Source: CAYFMH01 sp964344775 (GTDB lineage: Bacteria > Patescibacteriota > Gracilibacteria > UBA4473). Taken from it: DNA of 19,796 nt. A program made the position numbers and the translations under genes. The stretch lies in contig CAYFOO010000024.1 of NCBI GenBank assembly GCA_964344775.1, forward strand, positions 1 to 19,796, written 5' to 3'. The notes under the pieces are model-generated. The model did not search any database. It worked only from the letters and a program-made list of their open reading frames with translations, and was not told the DNA's origin. Each line of letters starts with the position of its first letter. Position 1 is the stretch's first letter. Shown here one piece after another: positions 5,946 through 13,206 of this stretch.

Positions 5946-7606
5946 GAAATCTTGTTTTTTAAAGCCGAAATTTTCTTATCCCCTTTGTTATCAGCTTTTC
6001 GGGTTCTATCCTCGCTTTTTGCTTCCCCAAACTTCGTTGGATTAAACCGAAAATAGATTTCGGCTTGGACGTCCCACCTCTTTCCGTCTCGTTTTCGATA
6101 CATTTCAATCTTATCAACAAAGAGTTCACACAAAATCCTTTTTTGTTTTTGATTTAGATTTTCTAGTCTGTACCTTACTTGCTCAGAAGCAGACCGTAGT
6201 TTTTCAACCTCCATATCGACAGAGCTCATCAAAGCTAGTTCATCTTCAATTTGTTGGATTTTTTCTTCAATTTCTGAGATTTTCTGTTCTTTTTCTGTCA
6301 ATTTCTCCTGTAGCGTGTCTTCATTATACATCCCTTTTTCATAAGCACTCTGTACTCGTCCTATCTCAATTTCTTGAATTTTTGCTTTCTCAGCACGGAG
6401 ATTTGCCAGAGCTAGTTCTAGTTTTGAGGCTTTTTTGGGTTCTAAATACTCTTTTGAGAGGTATTGCTTTATAAAGACCTCTGGGTTCTGCATAGCTTCC
6501 AAAATTTTGCTCCACACAAAATCCTCAATTTGTTTGCCTGGAATCTCAAACACAGGGACTTGACCTCCATCCTTTGTTTTAAATTGCTTCCTCCTATAGC
6601 TAAAACCTCCCTTGGAACGTTTTGCCCCAGAAAACTTTTTTGGAGGTGAGACAGTCATATCTACCATTTTTCCACTTAAAAGGTAATTTCCACTACTTCT
6701 ACCTCCTACACGGTTGCTTCTCACTCTTTGAGCTTGTTGGAAAGTTAGTTCTGAAATACAAGGAGGTACTTTTACTATGGTCCATTCACTCTCTGGTAAA
6801 AGGTGTCCAATTTCATTTTTTCTATTTGCTATATGTATACCTCGGTAAATTTCATTACTAATAAGTACATCGACCATTTTTTCAGTCCAAGTATTTACTA
6901 GTTTTTTTGCTCCAGAGTGTTGTCCACGAGGGACTTCCCATTCATTTAGTCTTTGCATTATTTGTCTAAAACCAAGCCCCTCATAAATGTACCATTCAAA
7001 AATCTGTTCTATCCATTTCTGTTCTTCTGGGATAATTGCTAGTTTTTTTCCTTTCCCACCAGGGTTAGGAACGGGTTTGTAGCCGTAAGGGATATTAGTC
7101 CCTGTATAATTTCCCATTTCTGCAGAGGCGATTTTCCCCATTGTTGTACGCCCTTTTATCAATTCTCGTTCAAATTGGGCAATGGCTCCAAACATCTGAA
7201 AAATGAGCCTTCCTATTGGCCCCCTGAAGTCCAGATTTTCTTGGACAGAAATAAAGCTAACCTCGTTTTTTTCAAACTCCTCAAAAAGTGAGAGAAGATG
7301 TTTAAGTGAGCGAGACAAACGGTCAATCTTCCAAACTAAAACGGCATCAAATTTCTTTTCTTTTAGTTTTTTTCTTAGGTCTTGAAGAGCTGGACGATTC
7401 AAATCACTTCCTGTATGGGTATCAGAAAAAATCCATTCTTTTTTGGTATGTAAATTCAAAGAATTTTTACTATTTTCTACAAAATCAAGAAGCCTCTTTT
7501 TTTGAGCTTCAAGTCCATAGCCTTCGACTTTTTGCTCTTGAGTGGACACACGAATATATATAGCCACTTTTCTGAGTCTGTCAGTTTTATTCATAAACAT
7601 ATCCAT
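5924..7606 (-). CDS. Large serine recombinase (site-specific integrase)
   Basis: Catalyses integration and excision through a covalent serine-DNA link. The 560-residue protein has a resolvase-type catalytic domain (about 13-150) with IYIRVSTQEQ (nucleophile S21), the WKIDRLSRS motif (D95, R96, R99) and the GAIAQFEREL helix. A recombinase domain (about 165-265) contains GYKPVPNP and RQIMQRLNEW. Next is a region in the place of the zinc ribbon, then a long coiled coil (about 405-480). The zinc-ribbon region (about 300-365, after NYLLSG) contains no cysteine, unlike most relatives. Three ATGs (codons 1, 3, 5) could start it. The last seven codons and the TGA stop lie in or beside the tRNA-Ala 3' half, so the carboxy terminus is supplied by the target site. 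Confidence 0.95.
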   Translation of the reverse strand: MDMFMNKTDRLRKVAIYIRVSTQEQKVEGYGLEAQKKRLLDFVENSKNSLNLHTKKEWIFSDTHTGSDLNRPALQDLRKKLKEKKFDAVLVWKIDRLSRSLKHLLSLFEEFEKNEVSFISVQENLDFRGPIGRLIFQMFGAIAQFERELIKGRTTMGKIASAEMGNYTGTNIPYGYKPVPNPGGKGKKLAIIPEEQKWIEQIFEWYIYEGLGFRQIMQRLNEWEVPRGQHSGAKKLVNTWTEKMVDVLISNEIYRGIHIANRKNEIGHLLPESEWTIVKVPPCISELTFQQAQRVRSNRVGGRSSGNYLLSGKMVDMTVSPPKKFSGAKRSKGGFSYRRKQFKTKDGGQVPVFEIPGKQIEDFVWSKILEAMQNPEVFIKQYLSKEYLEPKKASKLELALANLRAEKAKIQEIEIGRVQSAYEKGMYNEDTLQEKLTEKEQKISEIEEKIQQIEDELALMSSVDMEVEKLRSASEQVRYRLENLNQKQKRILCELFVDKIEMYRKRDGKRWDVQAEIYFRFNPTKFGEAKSEDRTRKADNKGDKKISALKNKISGGAYRT

Positions 7607-7655
7607 TTGCCATAAACCTACCCTTATTTTTTATAAAAGCAAATTATATTAGCAC

Positions 7656-7829
7656 TTAATTTTCAATATCTTTAAATACATCAAGGTGAACTAATGCCTT
7701 TGTTATGTCTCGAACTGCCTCGTCTGGGTTTTCTTCAGGGTATTTCACACTTAAACGGAGAGTAGATTTACTCAGATGGCAAATCTTTTTCTCGTTAGAA
7801 GTGTGGTTATTTGGGTGGCAATTTGGCAT
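7656..7829 (-). CDS. Small hypothetical protein (57 aa)
   Basis: Not recognised. The reading frame is open from 7928, which would overlap the primase end by 62 bases and run through a terminator hairpin. I prefer the ATG at 7829, just after that terminator, giving 57 residues (MPNCHPNNHTSNEKK at the start, NPDEAVRDITKALVHLD near the end). The tail looks protein-like, with an amphipathic helix. There is no Shine-Dalgarno and no clear promoter, and transcription from the primase side should stop at 7840. It could equally be non-coding spacer between primase and recombinase. Confidence 0.3.
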   Translation of the reverse strand: MPNCHPNNHTSNEKKICHLSKSTLRLSVKYPEENPDEAVRDITKALVHLDVFKDIEN

Positions 7830-7839
7830 TATGTCTTTT

Positions 7840-7896
7840 AAAAAAACACACAGGGGCAGATTTTCTTTATGCGTTAAAATTTTCTCCCCCTGTGTG
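7840..7896 (-). terminator. Intrinsic terminator overlapping the 3' end of the primase gene
   Basis: On the minus strand CACACAGGGG (7896-7887) pairs perfectly with CCCCTGTGTG (7856-7847). The stem extends by three more pairs after one mismatch, then seven T follow (7846-7840). The primase stop codon (7867-7869) lies in the loop, so the descending arm is made of the last primase codons. Confidence 0.8.
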
Positions 7897-10092
7897 ATGA
7901 AGAAGTTTGCATAGTGGTAAAAACTCATCCTTTAAAGAAATTCTAGTCGGGTCAATCGGGTTTAAACTATCTCTGTCTTTGTTCAGAACGTTTAATTTTG
8001 CCAGTTCTTCAGCATATTTAATTACTGTGGGCTTTGAGCACTTCAATAGTTTTTCTAGTGATGTAGAATTAGAAACTCCGCTATTTTCTAGCAAATGTAT
8101 AATTATTTGAGAACGATTTGGAGGTGATGACTCAGTAGCAAGTACTAGGGATTGTTTTATGTCATAGAGCTTTAATTCTAACCTTCCGTTGGCTATAGCA
8201 TTACCTCGTGCAAAATTGTATAAAAGTTGGTTTAGACGAGATGGTTTTTCAGTCTGAGGCTCTAGCTCATCTTTTCCCATATCTTTTAAAACCCCTCTTG
8301 CACGAGCCAATAATGTGGCACAACGAGCTATCAACCCTAACAATTCCTTTTTATCCCGCCTCCTATCCCAATCAATTCCTTCTGGATATTGATTCCATAT
8401 CGTTTTCAAAAGCTCATTCGTTGCATATAAACACCTTTGCTCTTTTTCGGGAAAGGAGCCAGAAGTAAGTTGCTCTGTTAAATCCTCTATTGAAGGGTCT
8501 GGTTGCCTTAAATTCAAGAAAAAAAGACGAGCCCCAAGGTTTCCCATAACATCCCAAATCTTTTTTCGTAGAGGCGTTGAGGCCGCAAGCATCATAAACG
8601 AATAGTTCCCTTTATATCCTCTTCCTCCGTGAACTCCCGAATCCTTTTGAAGGCCTGAGCCATCAAGCACACGAGTCAAGATTCCTAATGATTCTTCCAA
8701 AACATCTTGTTTATCAGAAAAAACAGAAGCCATATCTCTCGCGATTAATGTTTTAAATCGGATTCGTGGGAGTAAATCAATTTCTGCTAGTTTTTCTTTT
8801 TTTATATTTGCCGCGTGACTTACAAACGAAGCAGCAGTAAATTTATCTGTTGGATAAACAATCTCTGGTAGCCCTGCAAAAAAATCGAGTGATATAGTTT
8901 TTCCTGAGCTAGGTACATCAACAATAACAAGAGCAAATGGATTTTTAACATCTTTAATTAAAAGTTGGCACACGGTGGCTAAACAAAACTCAGAGGGCCT
9001 CAAAGTAGCAGGAAAATTTTTTATTATAACCCCTCTCCAATCTTTGATTAATAACTGTTTTTTGGGCAATGTAAGTTTAGCAATCCTATTTTCTTCATTC
9101 ACAGGGGGTGTTTTTCTTAATGCAACAAAGCTGTCTATTGGATTACTTTTTGTATGAAGCTCAGGGCTTAAGAAAAAATCGTTCACATCTCCCTTTTCCC
9201 CGAGCTCTTTTGGTAATTCTATCCTCCAAATTACTTTGTCTGGATACTTTTCCTGAAATTTTGTTATTATTTTTTCAGCTCCTTTTTTCCCTACTTTATC
9301 ATTATCCAAGCAGACGGTTATTTCTTTTACATCTTTAAAATACTTAAGCCATTCATCTTTAAATGTTTGAGCCCCAGGAATAGCCACTACCGTTATTCCA
9401 TATTCGTCTAATGACAGGGCGTCTATCTCCCCCTCAACAATAAAAACCTCATCATCATTTTGATGTAAATTTTGTAGCATATAGAGACCTAATTCAGTTC
9501 CTTCTGGCGAGAAAGTAGGAAACTCATCTTCTTTGGCCCACTTTTTATATCGAAGATAAGTTGGTCTAGACTTTAGGCTATAGTTCGGAAATACAATCTT
9601 GGTTCTCCCCCCAGCTTCTTTGCAAGTTCCGAAGCCTACCTTATGCCTTTGAAGTGTTTCTTTGCTAATTCCTCTTTCTGCAAAGTATTGGGTAACTTTA
9701 GGAGAGTTTAGAAGCTGATTATGAAATTTCTCAATATCTTCTTTTGATGGCTTTGGTTGGGATTTCCTTTCTTTTATTTTTTGTTTTTTTGCCCCTTTTG
9801 TTAGATAGCTGGTTCCAGCTATCCTTTCTCCAATTTTAAGCACTTCTGGAAAATCATTAACACAGTCTAAGCCTTCTTTTAGTGCAATAAACTTGAAAAT
9901 ATCACCATTTTTATCGCATCCAAAACATTTAAACTGCTTATCTCCAAAAAAACTTAGAGAGGGTTTTTTGTCTTCGTGAAATGGACAATAGGTGTTTTTT
10001 TTCTCGTCTTTAAATGGTAGATTGTAAAATCTAAAAACATCTTCCCACCTAAGGGCTTCTTTAATCCGATTTTTGGTAAAATGCATATCCAT
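7867..10092 (-). CDS. DnaG-like primase (CHC2 + Toprim) fused to a P-loop ATPase
   Basis: Probable replication protein of the element. The first 60 residues hold a CHC2-type zinc finger: C36-x2-H39, then C56-x2-C59. A Toprim domain follows with VEGEIDALS (E220, D224) and CLDND (D263, D265), then GDVNDFF at 301-307, as in primase-type Toprim proteins. From about 345 there is a second half with the phosphate loop VPSSGKT (393-399; the first Gly of the Walker A pattern is replaced by D392) and downstream segments AASTP and GARLFFLNL that fit an ATPase sensor region. The carboxy end (about 670-715) is a winged-helix-like segment with SKPTVIKYAEELAKLN. At 741 residues it resembles primase-helicase fusions of plasmids and phages. 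Start ATG 10092; the second ATG two codons on is possible. It forms an operon with the DUF5659-like gene 21 bases upstream. Confidence 0.88.
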   Translation of the reverse strand: MDMHFTKNRIKEALRWEDVFRFYNLPFKDEKKNTYCPFHEDKKPSLSFFGDKQFKCFGCDKNGDIFKFIALKEGLDCVNDFPEVLKIGERIAGTSYLTKGAKKQKIKERKSQPKPSKEDIEKFHNQLLNSPKVTQYFAERGISKETLQRHKVGFGTCKEAGGRTKIVFPNYSLKSRPTYLRYKKWAKEDEFPTFSPEGTELGLYMLQNLHQNDDEVFIVEGEIDALSLDEYGITVVAIPGAQTFKDEWLKYFKDVKEITVCLDNDKVGKKGAEKIITKFQEKYPDKVIWRIELPKELGEKGDVNDFFLSPELHTKSNPIDSFVALRKTPPVNEENRIAKLTLPKKQLLIKDWRGVIIKNFPATLRPSEFCLATVCQLLIKDVKNPFALVIVDVPSSGKTISLDFFAGLPEIVYPTDKFTAASFVSHAANIKKEKLAEIDLLPRIRFKTLIARDMASVFSDKQDVLEESLGILTRVLDGSGLQKDSGVHGGRGYKGNYSFMMLAASTPLRKKIWDVMGNLGARLFFLNLRQPDPSIEDLTEQLTSGSFPEKEQRCLYATNELLKTIWNQYPEGIDWDRRRDKKELLGLIARCATLLARARGVLKDMGKDELEPQTEKPSRLNQLLYNFARGNAIANGRLELKLYDIKQSLVLATESSPPNRSQIIIHLLENSGVSNSTSLEKLLKCSKPTVIKYAEELAKLNVLNKDRDSLNPIDPTRISLKDEFLPLCKLLHHTGGENFNA

Positions 10093-10113
10093 AAATAAAA
10101 ATTTAAGAACTAA

Positions 10114-10350
10114 TTAGTAGAGGTCAGAAATACGATGCTTTAGAGTTTTCCACTCCTTTAAAAGTGTCTGAGCATCAATGGGTAGGTCCTTTGTCCAATA
10201 TCTTTTTTCTAATTGAGCAGTTCTAAGTTCTTTTTTGAAAGCAAAAAAAACTCTCCCATCATTTCTTCTGTGCATAGATTCAATAGGAACTCCGCTTGCA
10301 ACTACAGCAGCAGCAAAGTCTGTGTCGCTTGTGTCTAATGTTTCATTCAT
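10114..10350 (-). CDS. DUF5659-like small protein (78 aa)
   Basis: Resembles DUF5659, a family of short proteins common in mobile elements and of unknown function. The match is the pattern TSDTDFAAAVVASGVPIE, then NDGRVFFAF, a charged stretch with a YW pair, and a final helix LLKEWKTLKHRI. The acidic amino-terminal part and mixed alpha/beta layout suggest a compact domain without membrane segments. It sits 21 bases upstream of the primase on the same strand and after a terminator at 10374, so the two should form their own transcription unit. The assignment is from memory of the family pattern. Confidence 0.75.
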   Translation of the reverse strand: MNETLDTSDTDFAAAVVASGVPIESMHRRNDGRVFFAFKKELRTAQLEKRYWTKDLPIDAQTLLKEWKTLKHRISDLY

Positions 10351-10373
10351 CTCAATAAAAATTAGGAAATGCT

Positions 10374-10394
10374 AAAAAAGCCCCGCTGAAGGGC
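10374..10394 (-). terminator. Intrinsic terminator after the 276-aa gene
   Basis: On the minus strand GCCC (10394-10391), a seven-base loop and GGGC (10383-10380) are followed by six T (10379-10374). The stem is short, so it may be weak. Confidence 0.5.
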
Positions 10395-10434
10395 CGTGCC
10401 CGAAGCATATCTGGAAATTTATTGCCTACATAAT

Positions 10435-11265
10435 CTAGGCGTTGTAGGTGTTTTTATTTTTATCAGAAACAAGCATAATTTTGCCCTCTTTTTTGTCATA
10501 TTTAAGCCATCCCCTTGGTGTTTTGAAAATATCCTCATCAGAAATGCTAAGTTTTGAGTGAAGATTTTTCCTTAGATAATTGTCTAATGAGTTACAATTA
10601 ATCACACTTCCTACGTCCTGAAACTTAAATCCTTTAGATTCAATTTCTTCTTTAGTTAACCATATTCCTTTATTTTCCAATAGTACTTGGAAACTATGAT
10701 AATTTGTTTTGTTACCATTATCATCAGTTATTTGAAGAGGATGTTTTTTTCTTTGTCCAAATTTCCAGTATTCCCCATTTTCAAAATCAAAACACAAATC
10801 AAAATAAGTTAAAAATTCATCTCGTTTTTCTGGATTCTTAGAAATGGAACCTAAATCATCATTTTTATTCCAAAATTTTTCACTCGCTATAGCTTCATAT
10901 TCCTGTAGCACACTATTGAACTTAGCCCCAAGCTCAATTTCGTAGTATCCATCGTTCCACTTGTCATCATCTCCCTGAAAATAAACAGTATCTCTTACTT
11001 CTAGGATTTTTATTGCTCCTCTATCAGAAAGTCCCCCTAAAGCTCTTTTAAGCTCATTTTTTTTTATTCCAATTGCCTCACTAAAAACTCTCGTAAAAAT
11101 CTTAAATTCACCTTCTTTTTGAGGCTTATTTTTTCGAGCTAATGGCTCTATTCCTTGAGAATAAGAATACTCTGTCAATTTTCGATAAGGGGCCTTGCTC
11201 CTTATTCTAGCCTTTTCAATCCAATTTAATACGGCCAATATCTTATCTTCATTATCCATATTCAT
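10435..11265 (-). CDS. Hypothetical protein (276 aa)
   Basis: Not recognised. It is soluble and charged, with no signal peptide or membrane segment. The first 100 residues look helical and could be DNA-binding: FSEAIGIKKNELKRALGGLSDRGAIKIL at about 61-88 has the layout of a winged helix (helix, turn with GIKKNEL, recognition helix, then a strand and wing). Residues 110-200 are acidic and aromatic. Its place upstream of the primase genes, divergent from the small-gene operon, would suit a replication initiator or regulator, but that is inference. A promoter-like TTGACC and TAAGGT pair lies six bases before the ATG, so the mRNA is probably leaderless. Confidence 0.8.
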   Translation of the reverse strand: MNMDNEDKILAVLNWIEKARIRSKAPYRKLTEYSYSQGIEPLARKNKPQKEGEFKIFTRVFSEAIGIKKNELKRALGGLSDRGAIKILEVRDTVYFQGDDDKWNDGYYEIELGAKFNSVLQEYEAIASEKFWNKNDDLGSISKNPEKRDEFLTYFDLCFDFENGEYWKFGQRKKHPLQITDDNGNKTNYHSFQVLLENKGIWLTKEEIESKGFKFQDVGSVINCNSLDNYLRKNLHSKLSISDEDIFKTPRGWLKYDKKEGKIMLVSDKNKNTYNA

Positions 11266-11271
11266 ACCAAA

Positions 11272-11299
11272 ACCTTACGACAATCTAATTTGTGGTCAA
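11272..11299 (-). promoter_or_regulatory. Putative leaderless promoter of the 276-aa gene
   Basis: Minus strand TTGACC (11299-11294), 16 bases, TAAGGT (11277-11272), then six bases to the ATG at 11265. The -10 is poor (three of six). Its -35 overlaps that of the divergent promoter at 11293. Confidence 0.35.
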
Positions 11300-11320
11300 A
11301 TTCTTATTTGCCTCTATAAT
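11293..11320 (+). promoter_or_regulatory. Putative leaderless promoter of the small-gene operon
   Basis: A perfect TATAAT at 11315-11320 lies six bases before the ATG at 11327. A weak -35, TGGTCA (11293-11298), is 16 bases upstream. Transcription would start at or next to the start codon. Confidence 0.6.
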
Positions 11321-11326
11321 AAGGCT

Positions 11327-11716
11327 ATGAATACACAATCAACATCAACAACTATCACCCAAGAAGTCCCACTAAGTTTAGATGAAGAGTTTGATGCACA
11401 AACGCCCTCAGAAGTAGCTCTGGTAAAAATAGCCAAGAACTCACTTAGTCGAATGAGTAAAATGTCTGAGCTATTTTTGAAACATTTAGAACAGGCCCAG
11501 AAAGTGCCAACTTATTCCTATGCGAGAGAGCTTCCCACAATATCCAAACCAGAAGAAAGGACACTCAAGTTCTTTTCTAAAGAAATGGACCGAGCTCACA
11601 AAAGATTTATCTCCAGCCTGACAGCTTTGAAACAAGCCAAATCAGGTCCATTGCAGGTGAATATAAACACGGCCTTTGTGGCCCAAAATCAACAGAATGT
11701 CGCCAATACCCCCTAA
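11327..11716 (+). CDS. Hypothetical protein (129 aa)
   Basis: Not recognised with certainty. It is soluble, with a Thr/Ser-rich start, a helical middle (SEVALVKIAKNSLSRMSKMSE) and a tail in which a helix with SLTALKQAKS is followed by PLQVNINTAFVAQNQQNV. That tail resembles short proteins of phages and integrative elements which end in a VQVN-type segment. The frame is open from 11195, but the ATG at 11327 sits right behind a TATAAT box and avoids overlap with the divergent gene. It is followed after 12 bases by the zinc-ribbon gene, and I recall similar pairs in other mobile elements, which is weak support for both being real. Confidence 0.75.
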   Translation: MNTQSTSTTITQEVPLSLDEEFDAQTPSEVALVKIAKNSLSRMSKMSELFLKHLEQAQKVPTYSYARELPTISKPEERTLKFFSKEMDRAHKRFISSLTALKQAKSGPLQVNINTAFVAQNQQNVANTP

Positions 11717-11728
11717 TTGATTTAGAAG

Positions 11729-12028
11729 ATGCTTTTAGTCGAAAACTGCGAAAAAATCGAAATAAATTCTCTGCTCAAAATAGCTAAATCAAAGCTCAAA
11801 CAGGCACTTTTGCAAAGTGAAATAGAAGCACAAGGCTTAAAAATCCGCTTGGCTACGTCACGCACAGGATTAGGGGGGAACGAGAGATTTTGGTTTTCTT
11901 GTCCTTCTTGTGAGAAGCGATGTGGAATCCTTTTTAAACATCCTCTTTCTGGGATGATAGCTTGCAGGAATTGTACTGGACTTGGGTATCGGAAATGTTT
12001 TGAGAAGGGAGCTAGTGTTTCTGAATAG
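11729..12028 (+). CDS. Zinc-ribbon protein (99 aa)
   Basis: A helical first half (residues 1-40) is followed by a zinc ribbon: C58-x2-C61 in WFSCPSCEKRCGILF, then C79-x2-C82 in IACRNCTGLGYRK. The lead-in TSRTGLGGNERFWF is typical of a small zinc-ribbon family often seen in phages and integrative elements; its function is unknown, with nucleic-acid binding the usual guess. It starts 12 bases after the previous gene and very likely shares its transcript. There is no Shine-Dalgarno. The last eight or so residues run past the ribbon without clear structure. Confidence 0.8.
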   Translation: MLLVENCEKIEINSLLKIAKSKLKQALLQSEIEAQGLKIRLATSRTGLGGNERFWFSCPSCEKRCGILFKHPLSGMIACRNCTGLGYRKCFEKGASVSE

Positions 12029-12071
12029 AAAACGACTTTGACAGAACTGAAAGAGAGGTATAGATTTGTCT

Positions 12072-12210
12072 TGCACTCAGGACTGGTCATTTTTTATTTT
12101 CGGCACATTTTTATGTGTTTTCGACAACCGTAGAGATGGGGAGACTCCCGTCAAGCGGTTGTCCGAAAGGAAGACTTGTCTTGAGTGCACGGTAAAGTCT
12201 CCCCTTTTTT
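12072..12210 (+). ncRNA. Candidate structured RNA or attenuator leader
   Basis: The gap between the zinc-ribbon and DUF2569-like genes is dense with pairing. An outer stem TGCACTCA (12072-12079) pairs with TGAGTGCA (12182-12189). It encloses a small hairpin CACAT-TTTT-ATGTG (12104-12117) and a strong stem GACAACCG (12123-12130) with CGGTTGTC (12156-12163). The loop of the latter holds GGGGAGACT (12138-12146), which pairs perfectly with AGTCTCCCC (12196-12204) followed by six T, forming an alternative terminator. That T run ends four bases before the ATG at 12215. Mutually exclusive pairing next to a start codon fits an attenuator or a separate small RNA with its own terminator. It matches no RNA family I recognise; an origin or oriT is another option. 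Confidence 0.5.
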
Positions 12211-12214
12211 GAAT

Positions 12215-12601
12215 ATGACCAAAGAACATCTAACCCACAAAGACTGCGAAAGAATCAAAGGCTGGCTTTATATCCCTGCCATTGTTCTCACCATTGGGAC
12301 GTTAGCGAGTCTAAAGAATGTGGTTGAAGTCCCTTTTTTTACTTTTGATTCATACTTGGTTATCTTTTTGTTTCTCTATTACCTACTCGTCAGCTATAAA
12401 TTTTTTCAGCTAAAAAAATCTGCTCCCAAGTGGGTGATTTCATTATTGATTTTTAAGGTCGTTTTTGCCTTGTTTATGTGGTTTCTATTCCCAGAAATAC
12501 CAGAAACCATAACGGCATTAATTCATTCCGTATTATTGGCCTCAATCTTTATTCCTTACTTTCTTATTTCTGAGCGAGTAAGGCTTACTTTTACCCTATA
12601 A
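12215..12601 (+). CDS. DUF2569-like four-helix membrane protein (128 aa)
   Basis: An integral membrane protein with four hydrophobic segments: about 16-37 (GWLYIPAIVLTIGTL), 44-65, 77-98 and 104-120. The opening GWLYIPAI motif after a short charged head and the closing PYFLISERVRLTF are characteristic of DUF2569, a family of unknown function. The in-frame ATG at 12185 lies inside the folded leader; the ATG at 12215 gives a better amino terminus (MTKEHLTHKDCERIKG). Expression probably depends on the structured leader at 12072-12210. The next gene follows after 15 bases. Confidence 0.8.
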   Translation: MTKEHLTHKDCERIKGWLYIPAIVLTIGTLASLKNVVEVPFFTFDSYLVIFLFLYYLLVSYKFFQLKKSAPKWVISLLIFKVVFALFMWFLFPEIPETITALIHSVLLASIFIPYFLISERVRLTFTL

Positions 12602-12616
12602 ATTATCTTCATCAAG

Positions 12617-12961
12617 ATGGACAAAAACAAGCTAATCCTCCCAGCCACAATTCTTATAGCCAGCATTATCCTGGGCGGATTTTATTACCTGGCAGAAGTA
12701 AATAAACAACAATCCATCGAGAGACAACAAAAGGCCAAATTTGCCCAAGAACAGCTCAAAGAAGAACGAAGAAAAGATGAGGCAAAAGAGATGGCCTTAC
12801 AAAAAAGTCTATGTGTAGCAGAGGCAGAAGAATCCGCCATAACCCTTTATAAAAATTATTGCACTCAAGCAAGCTATTGTACTTATGAGGAAGGAACTTT
12901 TCGGACTCCTCAATACGAAGCAGCCTATGCTAGATGCCTCCAGCGAAAAGGATTGAAATAA
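12617..12961 (+). CDS. Membrane-anchored coiled-coil protein (114 aa)
   Basis: Not recognised. After MDKNK there is one hydrophobic segment (about 6-26, LILPATILIASIILGGFYYL), then a highly charged helical stretch (about 30-65, QQ, KE and ER rich) that should form a coiled coil. The tail, about 70-114, holds four cysteines (C67, C82, C88 and C107, roughly), which could form disulfides if it lies outside the membrane. The topology suggests an outward-facing stalk with a small cysteine-stabilised head. It is in tandem with the DUF2569-like gene, so the two may act together at the membrane. Confidence 0.7.
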   Translation: MDKNKLILPATILIASIILGGFYYLAEVNKQQSIERQQKAKFAQEQLKEERRKDEAKEMALQKSLCVAEAEESAITLYKNYCTQASYCTYEEGTFRTPQYEAAYARCLQRKGLK

Positions 12962-12988
12962 AAACACATTCCAAAAAAATTTTGTGTC

Positions 12989-13017
12989 TTGAAAAAACAC
13001 TATTTTTAATGTAAAAT
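12989..13017 (+). promoter_or_regulatory. Leaderless promoter of the 55-aa gene
   Basis: TTGAAA (12989-12994), exactly 17 bases, TAAAAT (13012-13017), then six bases to the ATG at 13024. Both boxes are one mismatch from consensus. Confidence 0.75.
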
Positions 13018-13023
13018 ACTCGG

Positions 13024-13191
13024 ATGGCAAAAATACGGAAAAAGCGAGCAGAAGAGCTACTTACCGAAGAGAATGTAAATCGTTGGTATGAGGAGTTTTG
13101 TAAAAAATTTCCTAGTAAAGCCAGTCATACCTATTGGGATAACTATATCGAGTGGATGAAGAAGGAGAAACTAGGATGGAAAGTTTCTTAG
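13024..13191 (+). CDS. Small basic protein (55 aa)
   Basis: A short gene starting ATG right behind a good promoter and ending TAG at 13189-13191. The protein begins MAKIRKKRAEELLTEENVNR, and the middle has WYEEFCKKFPSKASHTYWDNY, then a lysine-rich end. It is basic and rich in Trp and Tyr, consistent with a small nucleic-acid-binding or regulatory protein, but I do not recognise the family. Codon use is normal for the region and the frame is free of stops. It converges with the AlbA_2 gene, the two stops being 15 bases apart. The clean promoter is the main argument that it is real. Confidence 0.65.
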   Translation: MAKIRKKRAEELLTEENVNRWYEEFCKKFPSKASHTYWDNYIEWMKKEKLGWKVS

Positions 13192-13206
13192 TGTGCTTTT
13201 TAAAAA

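Noticed and set aside
34..7606. UGA recoding to glycine (Gracilibacteria code)
   Set aside because: Genes such as ilvA and the recombinase end at TGA at the expected family length, and no in-frame TGA interrupts the conserved proteins.
7649..7657. TTAGCACTT resembling half of a CIRCE operator
   Set aside because: No matching right arm at the required distance and no heat-shock gene nearby.
7830..7928. Longer start for the small ORF after the primase
   Set aside because: It would overlap the primase end and run through the terminator; the sequence there is explained by the primase frame.
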